64,000 nt of DNA from Corbicula japonica. Taxonomy: Eukaryota; Mollusca; Bivalvia; Venerida; Cyrenidae. The position numbers and the translations under genes are program-made. The stretch lies in contig JAZAYU010000172.1 in the NCBI GenBank assembly GCA_038501625.1, positions 434,001 to 498,000 of the forward strand. Reading direction: 5' to 3'. Positions within the stretch are counted from its first letter, which is position 1; each line of letters opens with the position of its first letter. The notes under the pieces are model-generated. The model was not told the origin of the DNA. It ran no database searches and saw nothing but the letters and a program-made list of their open reading frames with translations. Positions 26,946-37,872 of the stretch are shown here, one piece after another.

Positions 26946-27201
26946 ACTAGAAAGAACGATATTTTGTGCAGTTAAATTGGCGTTTGTTCGCACTGCGACT
27001 TTTCGTTATTTCGCTCAAAAATAGCATTTTTTCGTTATTTCGCGTCGCGTTCTTTCGTTATTTCGTCTTTTTGCATGGCGTTTTTTCGTTATTTCGTCTT
27101 TTCGCGTGGCTTTTTTTCGTTATTTCGTCTTTTCGCTTGGCGGTATTTCGCGGCGAAATAACGAAAAAACGAAATGGCATAAATCAGCCACCATAATAAA
27201 T

Positions 27202-27723
27202 ACATCATTTAAACTTAATGTTACAATCTTCATCAGTGTCCTGTAAGCATAGTCTAGTTAAAGCGGCATTACTTCAATTTACATGTATTTGGAGCTGTAG
27301 GCACAACTTTGCAACATTAGTTCGGGCTAATATCAATTTACTAAAATAACTTTGGTTCGCGCGACTAAAGGCGAAAGTAGCATTTCCGAAATGTTACAGA
27401 AATCGAGATCGTGCATGAAGTGGTCTATTCCTCAAAAATCGGTTCAAAAATGTACCTCCACTATATTTAGCTTCTTAAAAGTTCGTTAACGATAATTTAA
27501 CAATATCATTGAAAATCCCGTCTATAAGAAAGAATTCAATCGGACCTTTTGCGTTCTGTTAGATAGTTTATATATTGGAGTCTTAATGGACAAACTTGAT
27601 GTTTCAATAGTATATTCTTACTTAGTTTAGGGCTGGGGCTTTAACGTGTATAATCGTTCAATATTACTCATGCACTCAAGACGGACATTTTAATACATGT
27701 GATAGATATAATCAATTGGGAAT
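27202..27723. other. Non-coding spacer before gene A
   Basis: Nothing recognisable is seen here. Confidence 0.4.
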
Positions 27724-27835
27724 TCGAATCAAGTTTTCGTTTCGATAACATTAGTTAATTACCTTGTAAATTAACGTCCTTCATTCTGAATGTTTTATAG
27801 TACTTTATATATGTTGTATTTAATGTAAAATAAAA
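27724..27835 (+). promoter_or_regulatory. Weakly conserved 5' flank of gene A
   Basis: TCGAATCAAGTTTTCGTTTCG and, at 27771-27790, TTAACGTCCTTCATTCTGAA resemble the conserved words before genes B and D. A TTATATATG stretch lies about 30 bp before the ATG. Promoter function is inferred. Confidence 0.3.
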
Positions 27836-30800
27836 ATGATGATCACATTACGATATTCATTTATATTGATACTAGGTAAGTAAGAAATTATTTCTTGAAA
27901 CAATTTTAATTTATTATTATTTATTTGGACGACGTTCGGGTTCAATTAATTTTCGAAACCTTGGTTTAATATATAACTAAAAAACTTTAGTTGACTATTT
28001 CCTAATATGAGATATATACACTTAACAACTTTCTAAGTATACACCTGCGTACTGGGGCATTACTGGCTTGATAATTGAATTATTGCTCCAAAACTTTCAA
28101 TAAAACATACAGACAACTGACTGCTCTCAGTCATTTAGAGTACTGGGACCCACAGAATACAAATTCACATCAGTCAATTTAGAGTATGACACCAACAGCG
28201 CGTATAACTGCAAGACACATTGAATCTCATTGAGCTAATACAGTGCTGAATGACTTCTTTATGGAATCTTAAGCCCATTCCTGAAGAAGCCCATTTTCAA
28301 ATTGCATGGTTGGTCCCTCCTGTTTCGTACGCCTCTTCCAAGATCACACACGCACCATGGAAATATTCTGACGTTGTTCACCTTAAGAAAACGTCTACTG
28401 TTCGCCGAACGATGACACAGTGCACCACCATGCATTTACTGCATGCGCCTTTGTGCTTGGAGACGTGGAAGGACAACCGGAACAAGGACCTGTCGCTGAT
28501 ATTCTGCAGAATATAAGTTCCATTGGATTAAAACAGCTACAGTCCTCTTGTACATTGACACACCAGCCCACAGCGTTATAACTGATCACCCACAGTAAAT
28601 AAATCCGCTTCAACAATATTTTCGCGATTTAACCGTTCATCGTTGATGGTGGCCATATGCGTCTTTAACTGATATTGTGAATTTGTTTTCTGTGGGTGTC
28701 AGTATTCTAAATGATTGTTAGCAGTCATTTGTCTGTCATTTTGAATAATGTTTTACTTATAAATCAGTTAGTATTACTTGCATGTTTTATTGAAAGTTTT
28801 AGAGCAATAGCTCAATTAACAAGCCAGTAATGCCCTAGTACGCAGGGGTATACTTAGAAAAGTTGTTAAGCGTAAATATCTTTTAAAACGTATGAGGGGC
28901 CCCATATAATCTGGTTTAAATACCAGTTGCAATTTTTTTTGTGACTGACTGTTCCAAGTCGGTAACCTCAAAGGTTCTCTTTTTCGTTATTTTGTTTGTG
29001 GTGATTTTGTTTGGAAATTGATCATATTATCAACCCTTGCACTCTTTTTCTCTCTACATTTTCGCTGCGTGGGGGGAGTTGTGTATTCTGGGTGTGGCAT
29101 TTCTTGAAAATGCATATTTCACTTTTTATTTTAGGTTATGCGATTGCTCTGTGCGAGGCTGAATATTGCTACTATGACCAGTACCCGAACAGGCATTACA
29201 TCAACTGTTCTTCCCATTGTTGTGGCTCCGATAGTTACAGATACTGTTGCAGCTTCATGTTAGTCTTCTTGTATATCATATTACTCACTGTTGCAGCGTC
29301 ATGTAAGTCTTCTTGTATATCATATTACTCACTGTTGCAGCTTCTAGTAAGTCGTCTTGTATATCATATAACTCACTGTTGCAGCTTCATGTAAGTCTTC
29401 TTTTATATCTTATTACTCACTGTTGCGGCTTCATGTAAGTCTTCTTGTATATCATATTACTCACTGTTGCAGCTTCTAGTAAGTCTTCTTGTATATAATC
29501 ATCCGTTTACACATAGCAAACGATAGAGTGAGCATATATGGTGGTGTGGTACTGTCATAATGTTTCTTATGCTTTTCGAACTTGCACATTCTATTATATT
29601 TTAATTTACACCAAATTTATAATCATAACACAATTTCTTCTTCCTAATGGCTGACTCAGTAAAATATTTTCTCAGAATTGTCAGGGGTTATGTGACATGC
29701 AAAAAAAGAAGAGATCTGTTTCATTATCTACGTAAAAAAGGGTATAATATTATTTGTTTACAAGACGTACATTTGACCAATCAGTTATATTCATATGTAA
29801 AAGCAGAGTGGGGCAACGAATTTTATTTTAACCCGTATACAAACAATAGTAGAGGTTTACCACAAAGAACTCAAACTCAGTTAATATGCTGATGATACTC
29901 AATTATTTTTAGATGGCACGGAAAAATCATTACGTTCCTGTTTACAAACTCTAGAGAAGTTTTATAAAATATCAGGTTTAACAATTAATAATGAAAAAAC
30001 AAAAGCATATTGGATAGGCTCAACTAGAAATTCATTATTAAACACATTATGTGACGATTATCCGTTAGATTGGTCACAAGTACCATGAAAAATTCTTGGC
30101 GTGAATTTTTCAACAGAACTCTCCGATATATGGGTATTAAATGGACCCGACATCTTAATTAAATGTGAAAAATTAATTAAAACATGGTCAAAAAGAAATC
30201 TTACACTCATTGGCAAAATAACAGTTATCAAGTCTTTGGTTCTCTCAAAATTGGTTCATCTTTTTATAGCACTTCCAAATCCTCCAACAGAAATATTAAG
30301 GGTCTGCCACACTCCTCCCAATTCTATTCATCGATAAAAAGAAAATTATCAAAATCTCAATAACGGCAAAATGCTGTTAAATGAAACTTTGCACAATTGT
30401 ATGTTATTAATGTATCTTTATTTTACAGATGGTAAGACATATTAGAAAAGTAAAGAAAATAGCAGGATCTAAAAATTCCCTCAACTTCTATTTACATAAA
30501 TTCACAAAAACTAAAGAACACAAAACATCATTTTAAATGCCCACATGAGTAAAATGATACTGACAACAATTTATTGTGTCCTCATAATTTACTTATGTAA
30601 ACTTTACGAGATATTAGTAAAAGTGTGTTTGACCTTCAATTTCCTGGTCGCGTAAACGGATGACAATCACTGATTTCTCTTTTAATAGTTGAACGTTTTT
30701 TACAAAGTACACAACATTTTCTTGTCAGTATCATTGCGCTCACGAGGGAATTTAAAGTTATGTTCTGCATCGCCTAGTTTTTGTGAATTTATGTAAATAG

Positions 30801-33800
30801 AATTCAAGGAATTTTTAGGTCTAGCTTTGTTTCTTTACTTTTCTAAGTTGTCTTTCTGTATGCAAAATAAAGATACATTAGTAACCTTCATTTGTGCAAA
30901 GTTTCATTGAATGGCATTTTGTCATTACTGAGATTTGATGATTTTTATTTTATCGATGAATAGGATTGGGAGGAGTGTGGCGATGCCTTAAAACAATTAG
31001 AACAAATGTGTTTTAAATTTGTATGGAGTAATGGGCCCGATAGAATTAAACGACATTTATTAATGAAAGACACAGAACAAGGCGGTTAAGGAATGTTCGA
31101 TATTAAAAATTTTATTAATGCCCTAAAAATAAGTTGGTTGAGAAGGTTACTGTTAAATACTTGTGATAGTTGGGAAAGTCTGGCATTATTTAATTTACAA
31201 CATTTATTGAACTTAGGATCAAATTTTTCAATTGAATTATCAAATACTCTTTCCAACCCGTTCTGGAAAAATGTACTTAGCAGTTGGCACTTAATGTGTA
31301 GTAAATCAAATATAAATCAAATGCTTTTTTCTCCATTTTGGAAAAATAACAAAATGGTAAACGGTTCACTGTATTTTAATAGTTGGTAGTTGGTACAAAA
31401 AAATGTTATTAATGTTATCGACCTCTACGGGGAAGATGGTCATTTGTTAACATTCGAACAATTAAAAGAACGTTACAGAATTCACGGCACCTTTTTGGAT
31501 TATTATCGAGTTTTAAACAATATACCATTAGAATGGAGACAGAAAATTTCTAACCACGCCGAAAATACTACGAATGTAAAAATAAACATGTATACTAATG
31601 CCTATATTGCGATTCTTCTTAAAAATAACAAGGGTTCAAAATCATTTTACGAACACTTGAGAGTATCAAAAGAACCAGATAAGTTTGACAAATGGAACCA
31701 TTTATTATTAAATTTAAACGAAAACAATTGTAAACAGATATTTGCTAATTTGAAAACTATTAAAGAAATTAAACTTCAAAATTTTCAATTTAAAATAAAC
31801 AACAAAATTTTGGTTACAAAAACATTTCTATTTAAGATAAATAAAGCAACAGATGAATTGTGTTCTTTTTGTAAACAAACTAGAGAAACCATTGAACATC
31901 TCTTCTTAGAATGTCCGATTATACATCTATTTCCAACGAGAGATCAAAAATCGCTTGCAGAGCAATGTAGTGTAGATTTTTCTTTGAACAACAGGCATTT
32001 TATTTTCTCTTTTCAGGAAAACAATTGTATTGGAAATTATTATCTGTTCTCGTTAAACACTACATTTATAGGTCAAAATTTAGAGAAAACTGTGATACAC
32101 ATCTTTCTGTTCAATTTTTTAAGACATATTTAAAACAAAAACTAGAGTCAAAATACTATATCGCAAAGTTACAAGGAAAACAAGACGCTTTCAATCAAAA
32201 TTTTGGAACAATATACAGGAAAGTTAAAGAATCATAAACAATTATTATCCTGACAAAAACACTGAGAAAAATCTTATTTTGTATTTCCGAATAACCGTTT
32301 TCAATCATCTAGATACATAATTTATTCAAACTTTAAAAAATAGAATAGAATGTGCAAGGTTCGCTAAGTTCAGAGTCGTTTAATATTCGTTAAATATACT
32401 ATTTTCTGAGGCCACCTTACATTATATTCTTAACGAGTATTACATCTAAAAATGCCTTAAAATTGCTATAATTGCATCTAAAATAACATGTTATATGTAT
32501 TGTATTTAACTTTGTAAATTTGTATAATGCATATTTGCAATAAAAGGGGTTACCCGGATAGGGGCCTCAAACTAAAAAAAAAAGTCTTCTTGTATATCAC
32601 ATTACTCACAGTTGCAGCTTCTAGTAAATCTTCTTGTATATCTTATTACTCACTGTTGCAGCTTCTAGTAAGTCTTCTTGTATATCTTATTACTCACTGT
32701 TGCAGCTTCTAGTAAGTCTTCTTGTATATCATATTACTCACTGTTGCAGATTCTAGTAAGTCTTCTTGTATATCATATTACTCACTGTTGCAGCTTCTAG
32801 TAAGTCTTCTTGTATATCTTATTACTCACTGTTGCAGCTTCTAGTAAGTCTTCTTGTATATCTTATTACTCACTGTTGCAGCTTCTAGTAAATCTTCTTG
32901 TACATCTTATTACTCACTGTTGCAGCTTCAAGTAAGTCTTCTTGTATACCTTATTACTCACTGTTCCAGATTCATGTTAGTCTTTTTGTATAACTTATTA
33001 CTCACTTTTGCAGCTCCTAGTTAATCTTCCTGTAAATCTTGTTACAGATACAGTTGCAGCTTCACGTTAGTATTTTTGTTAATCCTGTTTTCAGTGTCTT
33101 TTTCTCGATCACCTTATCATCATGATAATTTAAACTGCCATCTTCGTTCTTTATGGTACCAGCATCCTTCATTTCTTGCATGTAAGAAAACGTTAAAGAA
33201 ACACATAGCAAATACAAGAAAACGGACTGAAAAAAAACAGCTTGACTCATTTTTCTTACTAAATAATACATTGTTTTTTTCGTGAAAACAATATTTTGCT
33301 AGATAACAATCGTAGAATTATTTCACTGTGACAAAAGAGACAAGGTCAAAAATTTACAATATTACTGTTTGCAATATCGTAGAATATATCACTGAATTAG
33401 GAGACTTGATAAATATTGACTTCAGTGTCAAAATCTGTATTTTAAAGAACCCCTATTTTTTGAAAAATATGTTGTTTTCTTTTACGTTTGAGTTTATTAT
33501 ACAAAAAAAGTGAAATACGCATATCAGGGATGGCCAAAGAGTGTGCTTTCGAAGAAAGAATATGTTCGTTATTAGTTATCTTTACTTTATTGAAAAAAAA
33601 GATATCAGAAATAATAAACGAGAAAGAAAAGAAGAGAACGCCCGAGGTTACCACATGTGTTCGTTCAGCGGCTTATATAGCTACTATAATTTAGTATTGT
33701 AACAGGTTCTATGGTCTATTAACCTCAGTTTTCTTTTTTAAGAACATGGCAAGTTAAAAAGGACAAACATCTCAAACATCAAACAAAAATTGTTTGATAC

Positions 33801-34785
33801 TTCATTTTCAGACCTGCGGGCACTATTGTTGGAGCGGTGTTAGGAAGTGTGATATTTGTTGTGATTGTTGTTTCCATAGTAGCCTGTTGTTTTTGCGCGT
33901 GGTGCCCTGGATACCGATATCGCAGTCAGGGCACAATCATAACTACCGTTCAGCAAGGTATGTTTTGCTAAAATTCGAGAGATCGCTATCGATATTTCTT
34001 TAAGTTTTCATATTTTATTACAATTTAGCCATATAGTGTCAATTTAGCTCTAAAGTGACAACTTCTTAAAGGAAACAACGCTTAAAATTAGAGTTAAAAG
34101 AAATTTATGACCAACCCTTTTTGCTGTTCTACTTATTGTTTTTGTAAAACTGGTAAAACTGCCAAAAAATAAACTAGAATTACTCTTCAAAATTGATTTT
34201 CATTAAATAAAAAAGCCCTACTAGTTTTATATATACCGAAATCTTAGTATTTAAATCACAAAATTTGTGTAAATAACGAAGTGGATATGCCTGTCTACAG
34301 ATATTACTACTGCACAGTTTTTTTTTGCAATTATTATTAAGAGATTTTTAAAAAGGCGAAAATATCCCGTCATTTTGAATATATCTTAAAAACTTGTCGC
34401 ATTGCATTTATAAGTGAAGCAGAAGAAGCTTTGCCCACAACTAAATGACCATATTCTAACGCCATTAGAAGAAAATGAAAATAAATAAATCAGTTTCGAT
34501 CGTTTTATTGATTCAGTGTTTTACACGTTTCGGCATAGTACTGCATTTGAAATAAATTAAATACTCGTACTAGTTTTCAATATCCTTGTTTTAAGCTCTG
34601 AATATTTACTTCATTTATATACTACAGGACGAAACTATCAAACGATATATAATGAACCTTACCAGGACAATACTGGACCATATCTACCTCAAAATACCGG
34701 ACCCTATCCGCCGCAACAAACCGGACCCTATACATCAAAGCCAGCAGGGGGCTATACCTACCCTCCACTATCCTATCAAGTGTAA
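27836..34785 (+). CDS. Gene A: Shisa/CYYR1-like six-cysteine single-pass membrane protein (155 aa, 4 exons)
   Basis: Exons are 27836-27875, 29135-29258, 33812-33957 and 34628-34785; all introns are GT-AG, with phases 1, 2, 1. The protein has a signal peptide (about 1-22, two Met at the start) and an ectodomain with cysteines 25, 38, 42, 43, 51 and 52 (C-x12-C-x3-CC-x7-CC). One transmembrane helix spans about 59-79, followed by juxtamembrane Cys 80, 81, 83 and 86, possible palmitoylation sites. The cytoplasmic tail repeats NTGPY and ends SYQV. The architecture matches Shisa-like transmembrane adaptors, which usually recruit WW-domain partners through PPxY. Here the final motif reads PPLSY, so the PPxY of its paralogues is lost. 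Intron 2 (4.6 kb) holds a junction-derived minisatellite and a LINE. The exon 2 donor is GTTAGT, weaker than the GTAAGT of its paralogues. The gene model is well supported; the biological role is inferred. Confidence 0.86.
28021..28870. mobile_element. 850-bp inverted-repeat element in intron 1 of gene A
   Basis: The left end CTTAACAACTTTCTAAGTAT and the right end invert each other. Similarity continues through CTGCGTACTGGGGCATTACT and, after small gaps, to about 180 bp (ACCCACAGAATACAAATTCAC). No clean target duplication was found. The centre (about 28190-28670) is not repeated and has no supportable gene. Confidence 0.7.
28945..29125 (+). repeat. Dispersed repeat R1 forming the end of intron 1 of gene A
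   Basis: It contains GGTAACCTCAAAGGTTCTC, TGTGGTGATTTTGTTTGGAA, GGTGTGGCATTTCTTGAAAA and TGCATATTTCAC, matching R1 copies elsewhere. It ends about ten bases before the intron 1 acceptor at 29133-29134. Confidence 0.6.
29243..29496 (+). repeat. 44-bp minisatellite, first array (exon 2 donor-derived)
   Basis: The first unit overlaps the last 16 bases of gene A exon 2 and its donor site (ACTGTTGCAGCTTCAT then GTTAGTCTTC). About six units follow in a row, most with the stronger donor GTAAGT. The array resumes after the LINE at 32582. Confidence 0.85.
29647..32237 (+). pseudogene. LINE ORF2 remnant: APE endonuclease start, RT palm, C-terminal zinc motif
   Basis: 29647-29860 resembles the start of an APE-type endonuclease (NIICLQDVHLT, NNSRG). 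The rest of the endonuclease and the N-terminal RT are deleted. The frame resumes with the RT catalytic YADDT at 29885, followed by ISGLTINNEKTK and the KILGV block. In-frame stops lie at 30086-30088, 31087-31089 and 31387-31389. An element at 30296-30991 splits the region between NPPTEIL and LKQLEQMCFKFVW. A CSFC..H..C zinc-like motif near 31858-31915 and a frameshift near 32040 precede the end. It cannot encode an active protein. Confidence 0.85.
30296..30991. mobile_element. Palindromic element with TTAA target duplication, nested in the LINE
   Basis: TTAA lies at both borders (30296-30299 and 30988-30991). The ends are inverted: GCCACACTCCTCCCAAT and TATTCATCGATAAAA on the left, their inverse on the right. 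Weaker inverted similarity extends through much of each half (ATGTATCTTTATTTT..). It has no coding region. TTAA duplication is typical of piggyBac-type transposases. A relative lies at 63605-63849. Confidence 0.75.
32582..33062 (+). repeat. 44-bp minisatellite, second array
   Basis: It is the continuation of the array at 29243, about eleven units, each with TTACTCACTGTTGCAGCTTC followed by TAGTAAGTCTTC or a variant. Units near 33000-33060 are the most diverged. Confidence 0.85.
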
Positions 34786-35870
34786 TTTTCGTCATTGAGT
34801 CGACAGAAAACTGTCTGTTTCCTATCTCCTGTTTCGAGACTGTTTGTTATGCGAACAACAAAATACTTTGTGGCATATTTATATTGGAATTTGTACTTTC
34901 TTTAATTAAATGGGAGGTAATTTGTAAATGGGATATTAAAGTAGTCGTATCTTATTTCTTTGCATTACTTTTACTTTTGTGTGACCTCTGTATATATCCT
35001 TAACGTTTAATTACAGTCAATGAATCTGTGTTTAGACTTAAATGTTAAAACTTTCAATCTCATTATTATTTCAGAAAGAGGAGATAACATTGAACTATGT
35101 GAATCATAACAGCATCTTCCCGCTTTTCCGCTTATGTGCAAATACCACAACTTAAATTAAAGATAAATTTGTATGGTTTTGGGGTTATACTTTTTGAAGT
35201 GGGTCAGATATTTTGGTTGAAAATATTGTTGGTCGGGTGTTTGAATAAAAGTTCAATGAAAGTGGTTCATTTCAATGAGAAAATTAAGTGCTGGGTTTGA
35301 GATGAAGGTCAGTTTTTTAGCAAAAATTATCTCCGATATCCGTGTCATGACAATTTTGCAATGTTTAGACCAATGGTCTTAAATTGAGAAGGTTATCATA
35401 GCATTTGTTGTCAAATTTCCTGACTTTTTTCAAGGTTATTGGTTCAAAAAACCTCCCGTTCAAATCTTCGTTCATTGTGACCAGATAACTAATGGTAGAT
35501 TCCCGGTGCAAGGAGCATTTGATTTTGTTTTTGTGAGTGTTTGGTACACGAAGCTAATTTAGAGCATTTATTTGGATCGCACTGTGCGTGAAAACCTAAA
35601 TATAGCAATAGGTAGATAAATATCTTCAGTAATATCAGGCCTGCGATTAAATTTTTTTCTCAAAACCCTTTCTTTTTCTAAACTTTGAGCATGCACTTTT
35701 TACTTCAAGTTAACTACTATCAGTAAAACTATCTTCTTAACACTCTACGATTACAAAACAACCGGACGATAAACTTTTAAAAGAGATCAAAATGTGTTTC
35801 GTTTACAAAAGTGAATGTTTATTATATCATTCAACATTGACCGACTTTTCAGACATGTTATAAGCAAACT
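34786..35870. other. Spacer between genes A and B
   Basis: It holds the 3' flank of gene A and the upstream region of gene B. No further gene or repeat is recognised. Confidence 0.4.
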
Positions 35871-35959
35871 TCGATTGCCTCGTCAAGTTTTAGTTTCGTT
35901 TTTGTATTTTTGCGAACATTTTTAAGTTACATCCTTGTTCCTAAAGAACTCAGTAAAAA
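35871..35959 (+). promoter_or_regulatory. Conserved 5' flank of gene B shared with gene D
   Basis: The block begins TCGATTGCC, continues GTCAAGTTTTAGTTTCG, and has TTACATCCTTGTTCCTAAA at 35927-35945, ending just before the ATG. It aligns by eye with the flank of gene D and more weakly with the flank of gene A (27724-27835). Likely promoter or 5' UTR sequence. Confidence 0.45.
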
Positions 35960-37872
35960 ATGGAGATGATGACAAAACTGGGATATTCATTTCTGTTAAT
36001 ACTCGGTAAGTAAGAAGTGATTTATTGAAAAGAATTAAATTATATTGTCTCGCAAATGCATATCAAAATGTAATTTATAATATCTGAAAAAGGTTAATTA
36101 CAGTTTGAGAAGATATCTTGAAGAAAAGTACATGTACAATATAAAATATACGAGAAAAAAGACAATAGACTGCTTTTCAGTTAATAAATGATATATGTAG
36201 ACGTATTTCAAAAACTTCTTTTAGGAAATGTAATAACTCTGTGCGAGGCTGACATCTGCTATTATGACAGTTACAACTACATCGACTGCGGATACAGCAG
36301 TTGTTGTGGATCTGGAAATTACGTGTACTGTTGTAGCTACACGTAAGTAATCTTGAATGTCTAACAAATTTTCTTGTAATCATCATCTTTTTCCTTTTTT
36401 TTTCTTCTTCTTCCTCAATACCAACTTCATCGCCTACATCATCATCATCATAATCATCATCATCATCATCATCATCATTATTATTATTATTATAATCATC
36501 ACAATAACCTCCATCATAATTCTTTACCATTCATCATCATCATCATCATCAACGTCGTCCTGTTCATCGTCATCATTATTATATTAATCATCATCATCAC
36601 AATAGTGATCATTAAGAATCATCATCGTCATCAATCATCAAGATCATGACTATCGCTATTTAAACTATTTCATCGTGATGATGTATGCTAAACCGTAGGA
36701 TATATCACTGGGTAAAGTGTTGAGGCCTAAGAATGTATCACGAAGGTTAGCTCTTTGAAATACACTAAAATCTCTCTCATCCGGAATCCTTTTCTAACCA
36801 GCAAATCAGCAAAATATCTCAGCCCGAATATTTTCTTTTCATTTCTTTATGTTATACACTTTACCGGCCTTAACTGAACCTCTGTAAATCGAATTCAGAA
36901 TATTCATTTCCGGTTTAGACTTAAGTATCATACTCTATGTATTGTTCTCGACTCGACAGATATGCGACCAATGTATATCCTGATCAGACTGTAATCATAT
37001 GAGGCTGCTCTAGATATATATGCTGTTTTCTCTTGGATATAAGGCACATATTCAGCTGTTATTGTGCTTTAGCTTCATCTTTATCCCCCTTCCCAGCAAG
37101 TCAATGATGATTTTATAATTAATCAATAAATTCTAGATGCTAACAGTATCTTGAAGTGTTATAAATCCGTGAAGGTGGTTACGCTACTCTTAAGCGACTT
37201 TTTTTAAATCTACGTCCTCTGATCATTCACTTGCTGTGAAGGGGGGGGGGGGTAGAGATGAAGCTAAAAAACCTTAACAGCAGAATCTGAGAGAAAACAA
37301 AGTCAACAACGATATATATTTAAAAAATTAGTCTAGCATTACATAATAAATTTCGATACTTCATTTTCAGGTCTCCTGGGACAATTGTCGGAGCAGTGTT
37401 AGGAAGTGTGATATTTATCGTGATTGTTGTTTCCATAGTAGCCTGTTGTTTTTGCGCGTGTTGCCCTGGATACCGATATCGTCAAAATCAGGGGACAATC
37501 ATTACAACGGTTATGCCAGGTACGTGAACCAATGGCGTAGCCTTATCTTTTCTAATGTGACTAGAATCTGGTAAAATCTGAAATTAACATGTGAGTTTTG
37601 GTCACTTTCTGAGGTTTCATACGCATGTAAGAATATGTAAATGCATTATAATCAATTAATTTATTATATAAACAAGTCTTTGTTTTTCGCATATTTTGTG
37701 CCATATGCATATAAATATACTTAATTTATTCACTGTAGGACCAAGCTATCAAACGATTCCAACTGCACCTTACCAGGGCAATACTGGACCATATCCACGG
37801 CAAAACACCGGACCCTATACAGCACAGCCAGCAGGTGGCTACACCTGTCCTCCACCTTCCTATCAAGTGTGA
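35960..37872 (+). CDS. Gene B: Shisa/CYYR1-like six-cysteine single-pass membrane protein (148 aa, 4 exons)
   Basis: Exons are 35960-36005, 36225-36342, 37371-37519 and 37739-37872; introns are GT-AG with phases 1, 2, 1 and lengths 219, 1028 and 219 bp. The signal peptide is about residues 1-24. Ectodomain cysteines are 27, 37, 42, 43, 51 and 52. The transmembrane helix starts near residue 59 and is followed by the cysteine-rich stretch ACCFCACCPGYRYR. The tail carries two NTGPY units and ends PPPSYQV, giving a PPxY motif (WW-domain ligand) directly before a hydrophobic C-terminus of the class II PDZ type. It lies 1.2 kb downstream of gene A in the same orientation. Its transmembrane exon is almost identical to that of A at DNA level. 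Upstream Met codons at residues 1, 3 and 4 all precede the hydrophobic core; I took the first. This is the most compact member and probably closest to the ancestral layout (inference). Confidence 0.88.
36418..36605. repeat. ATC/CAT microsatellite in intron 2 of gene B
   Basis: Runs of ATC, ATT and TCATCA interrupted by short unique stretches. Open frames through it on both strands (poly-Ile, poly-Asp) are artefacts. Confidence 0.9.

Larger units (their letters stand above)
24605..27195. mobile_element. 2.6-kb foldback transposon with minisatellite inverted repeats
   Basis: The ends are exact inverses: TATGGTGGCTGATTTATGCC at 24605 and GGCATAAATCAGCCACCATA at 27176-27195, each continuing into ATTTCGTTTTTTCGTTATTT. 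ATAAAT flanks both sides (24599-24604, 27196-27201) as a 6-bp target duplication. Both arms are built from minisatellite units around GCGTGGCGTTTTTTCGTTAT in opposing orientations; the unit is 31 bp, with 23-bp variants. The loop (about 25570-26520) is unique or tandem sequence. There is no transposase, so it is non-autonomous. Long open frames in the arms are by-products. Confidence 0.85.
29497..32581 (+). mobile_element. Decayed LINE (non-LTR retrotransposon) in intron 2 of gene A
   Basis: The insertion has a 3' A-run ending at 32581 and a 16-bp flanking repeat AAGTCTTCTTGTATAT (29481-29496 and 32582-32597). Because the target is itself a tandem repeat, the duplication could be coincidental. 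It is in the same orientation as gene A. The body encodes endonuclease, reverse transcriptase and C-terminal fragments, with an internal deletion and a secondary insertion at 30296-30991. Confidence 0.85.

Noticed and set aside
26364..26993. 209-codon minus-strand open frame
   Set aside because: Same minisatellite in the other arm of the foldback element; not a gene.
29243..33062. CRISPR-like array of regularly spaced units
   Set aside because: The units are contiguous without unique spacers and derive from the adjacent exon junction in an animal genome.
36177..36587. Frames with poly-Asp or poly-Ile runs
   Set aside because: Produced by the ATC/CAT microsatellite in intron 2 of gene B.
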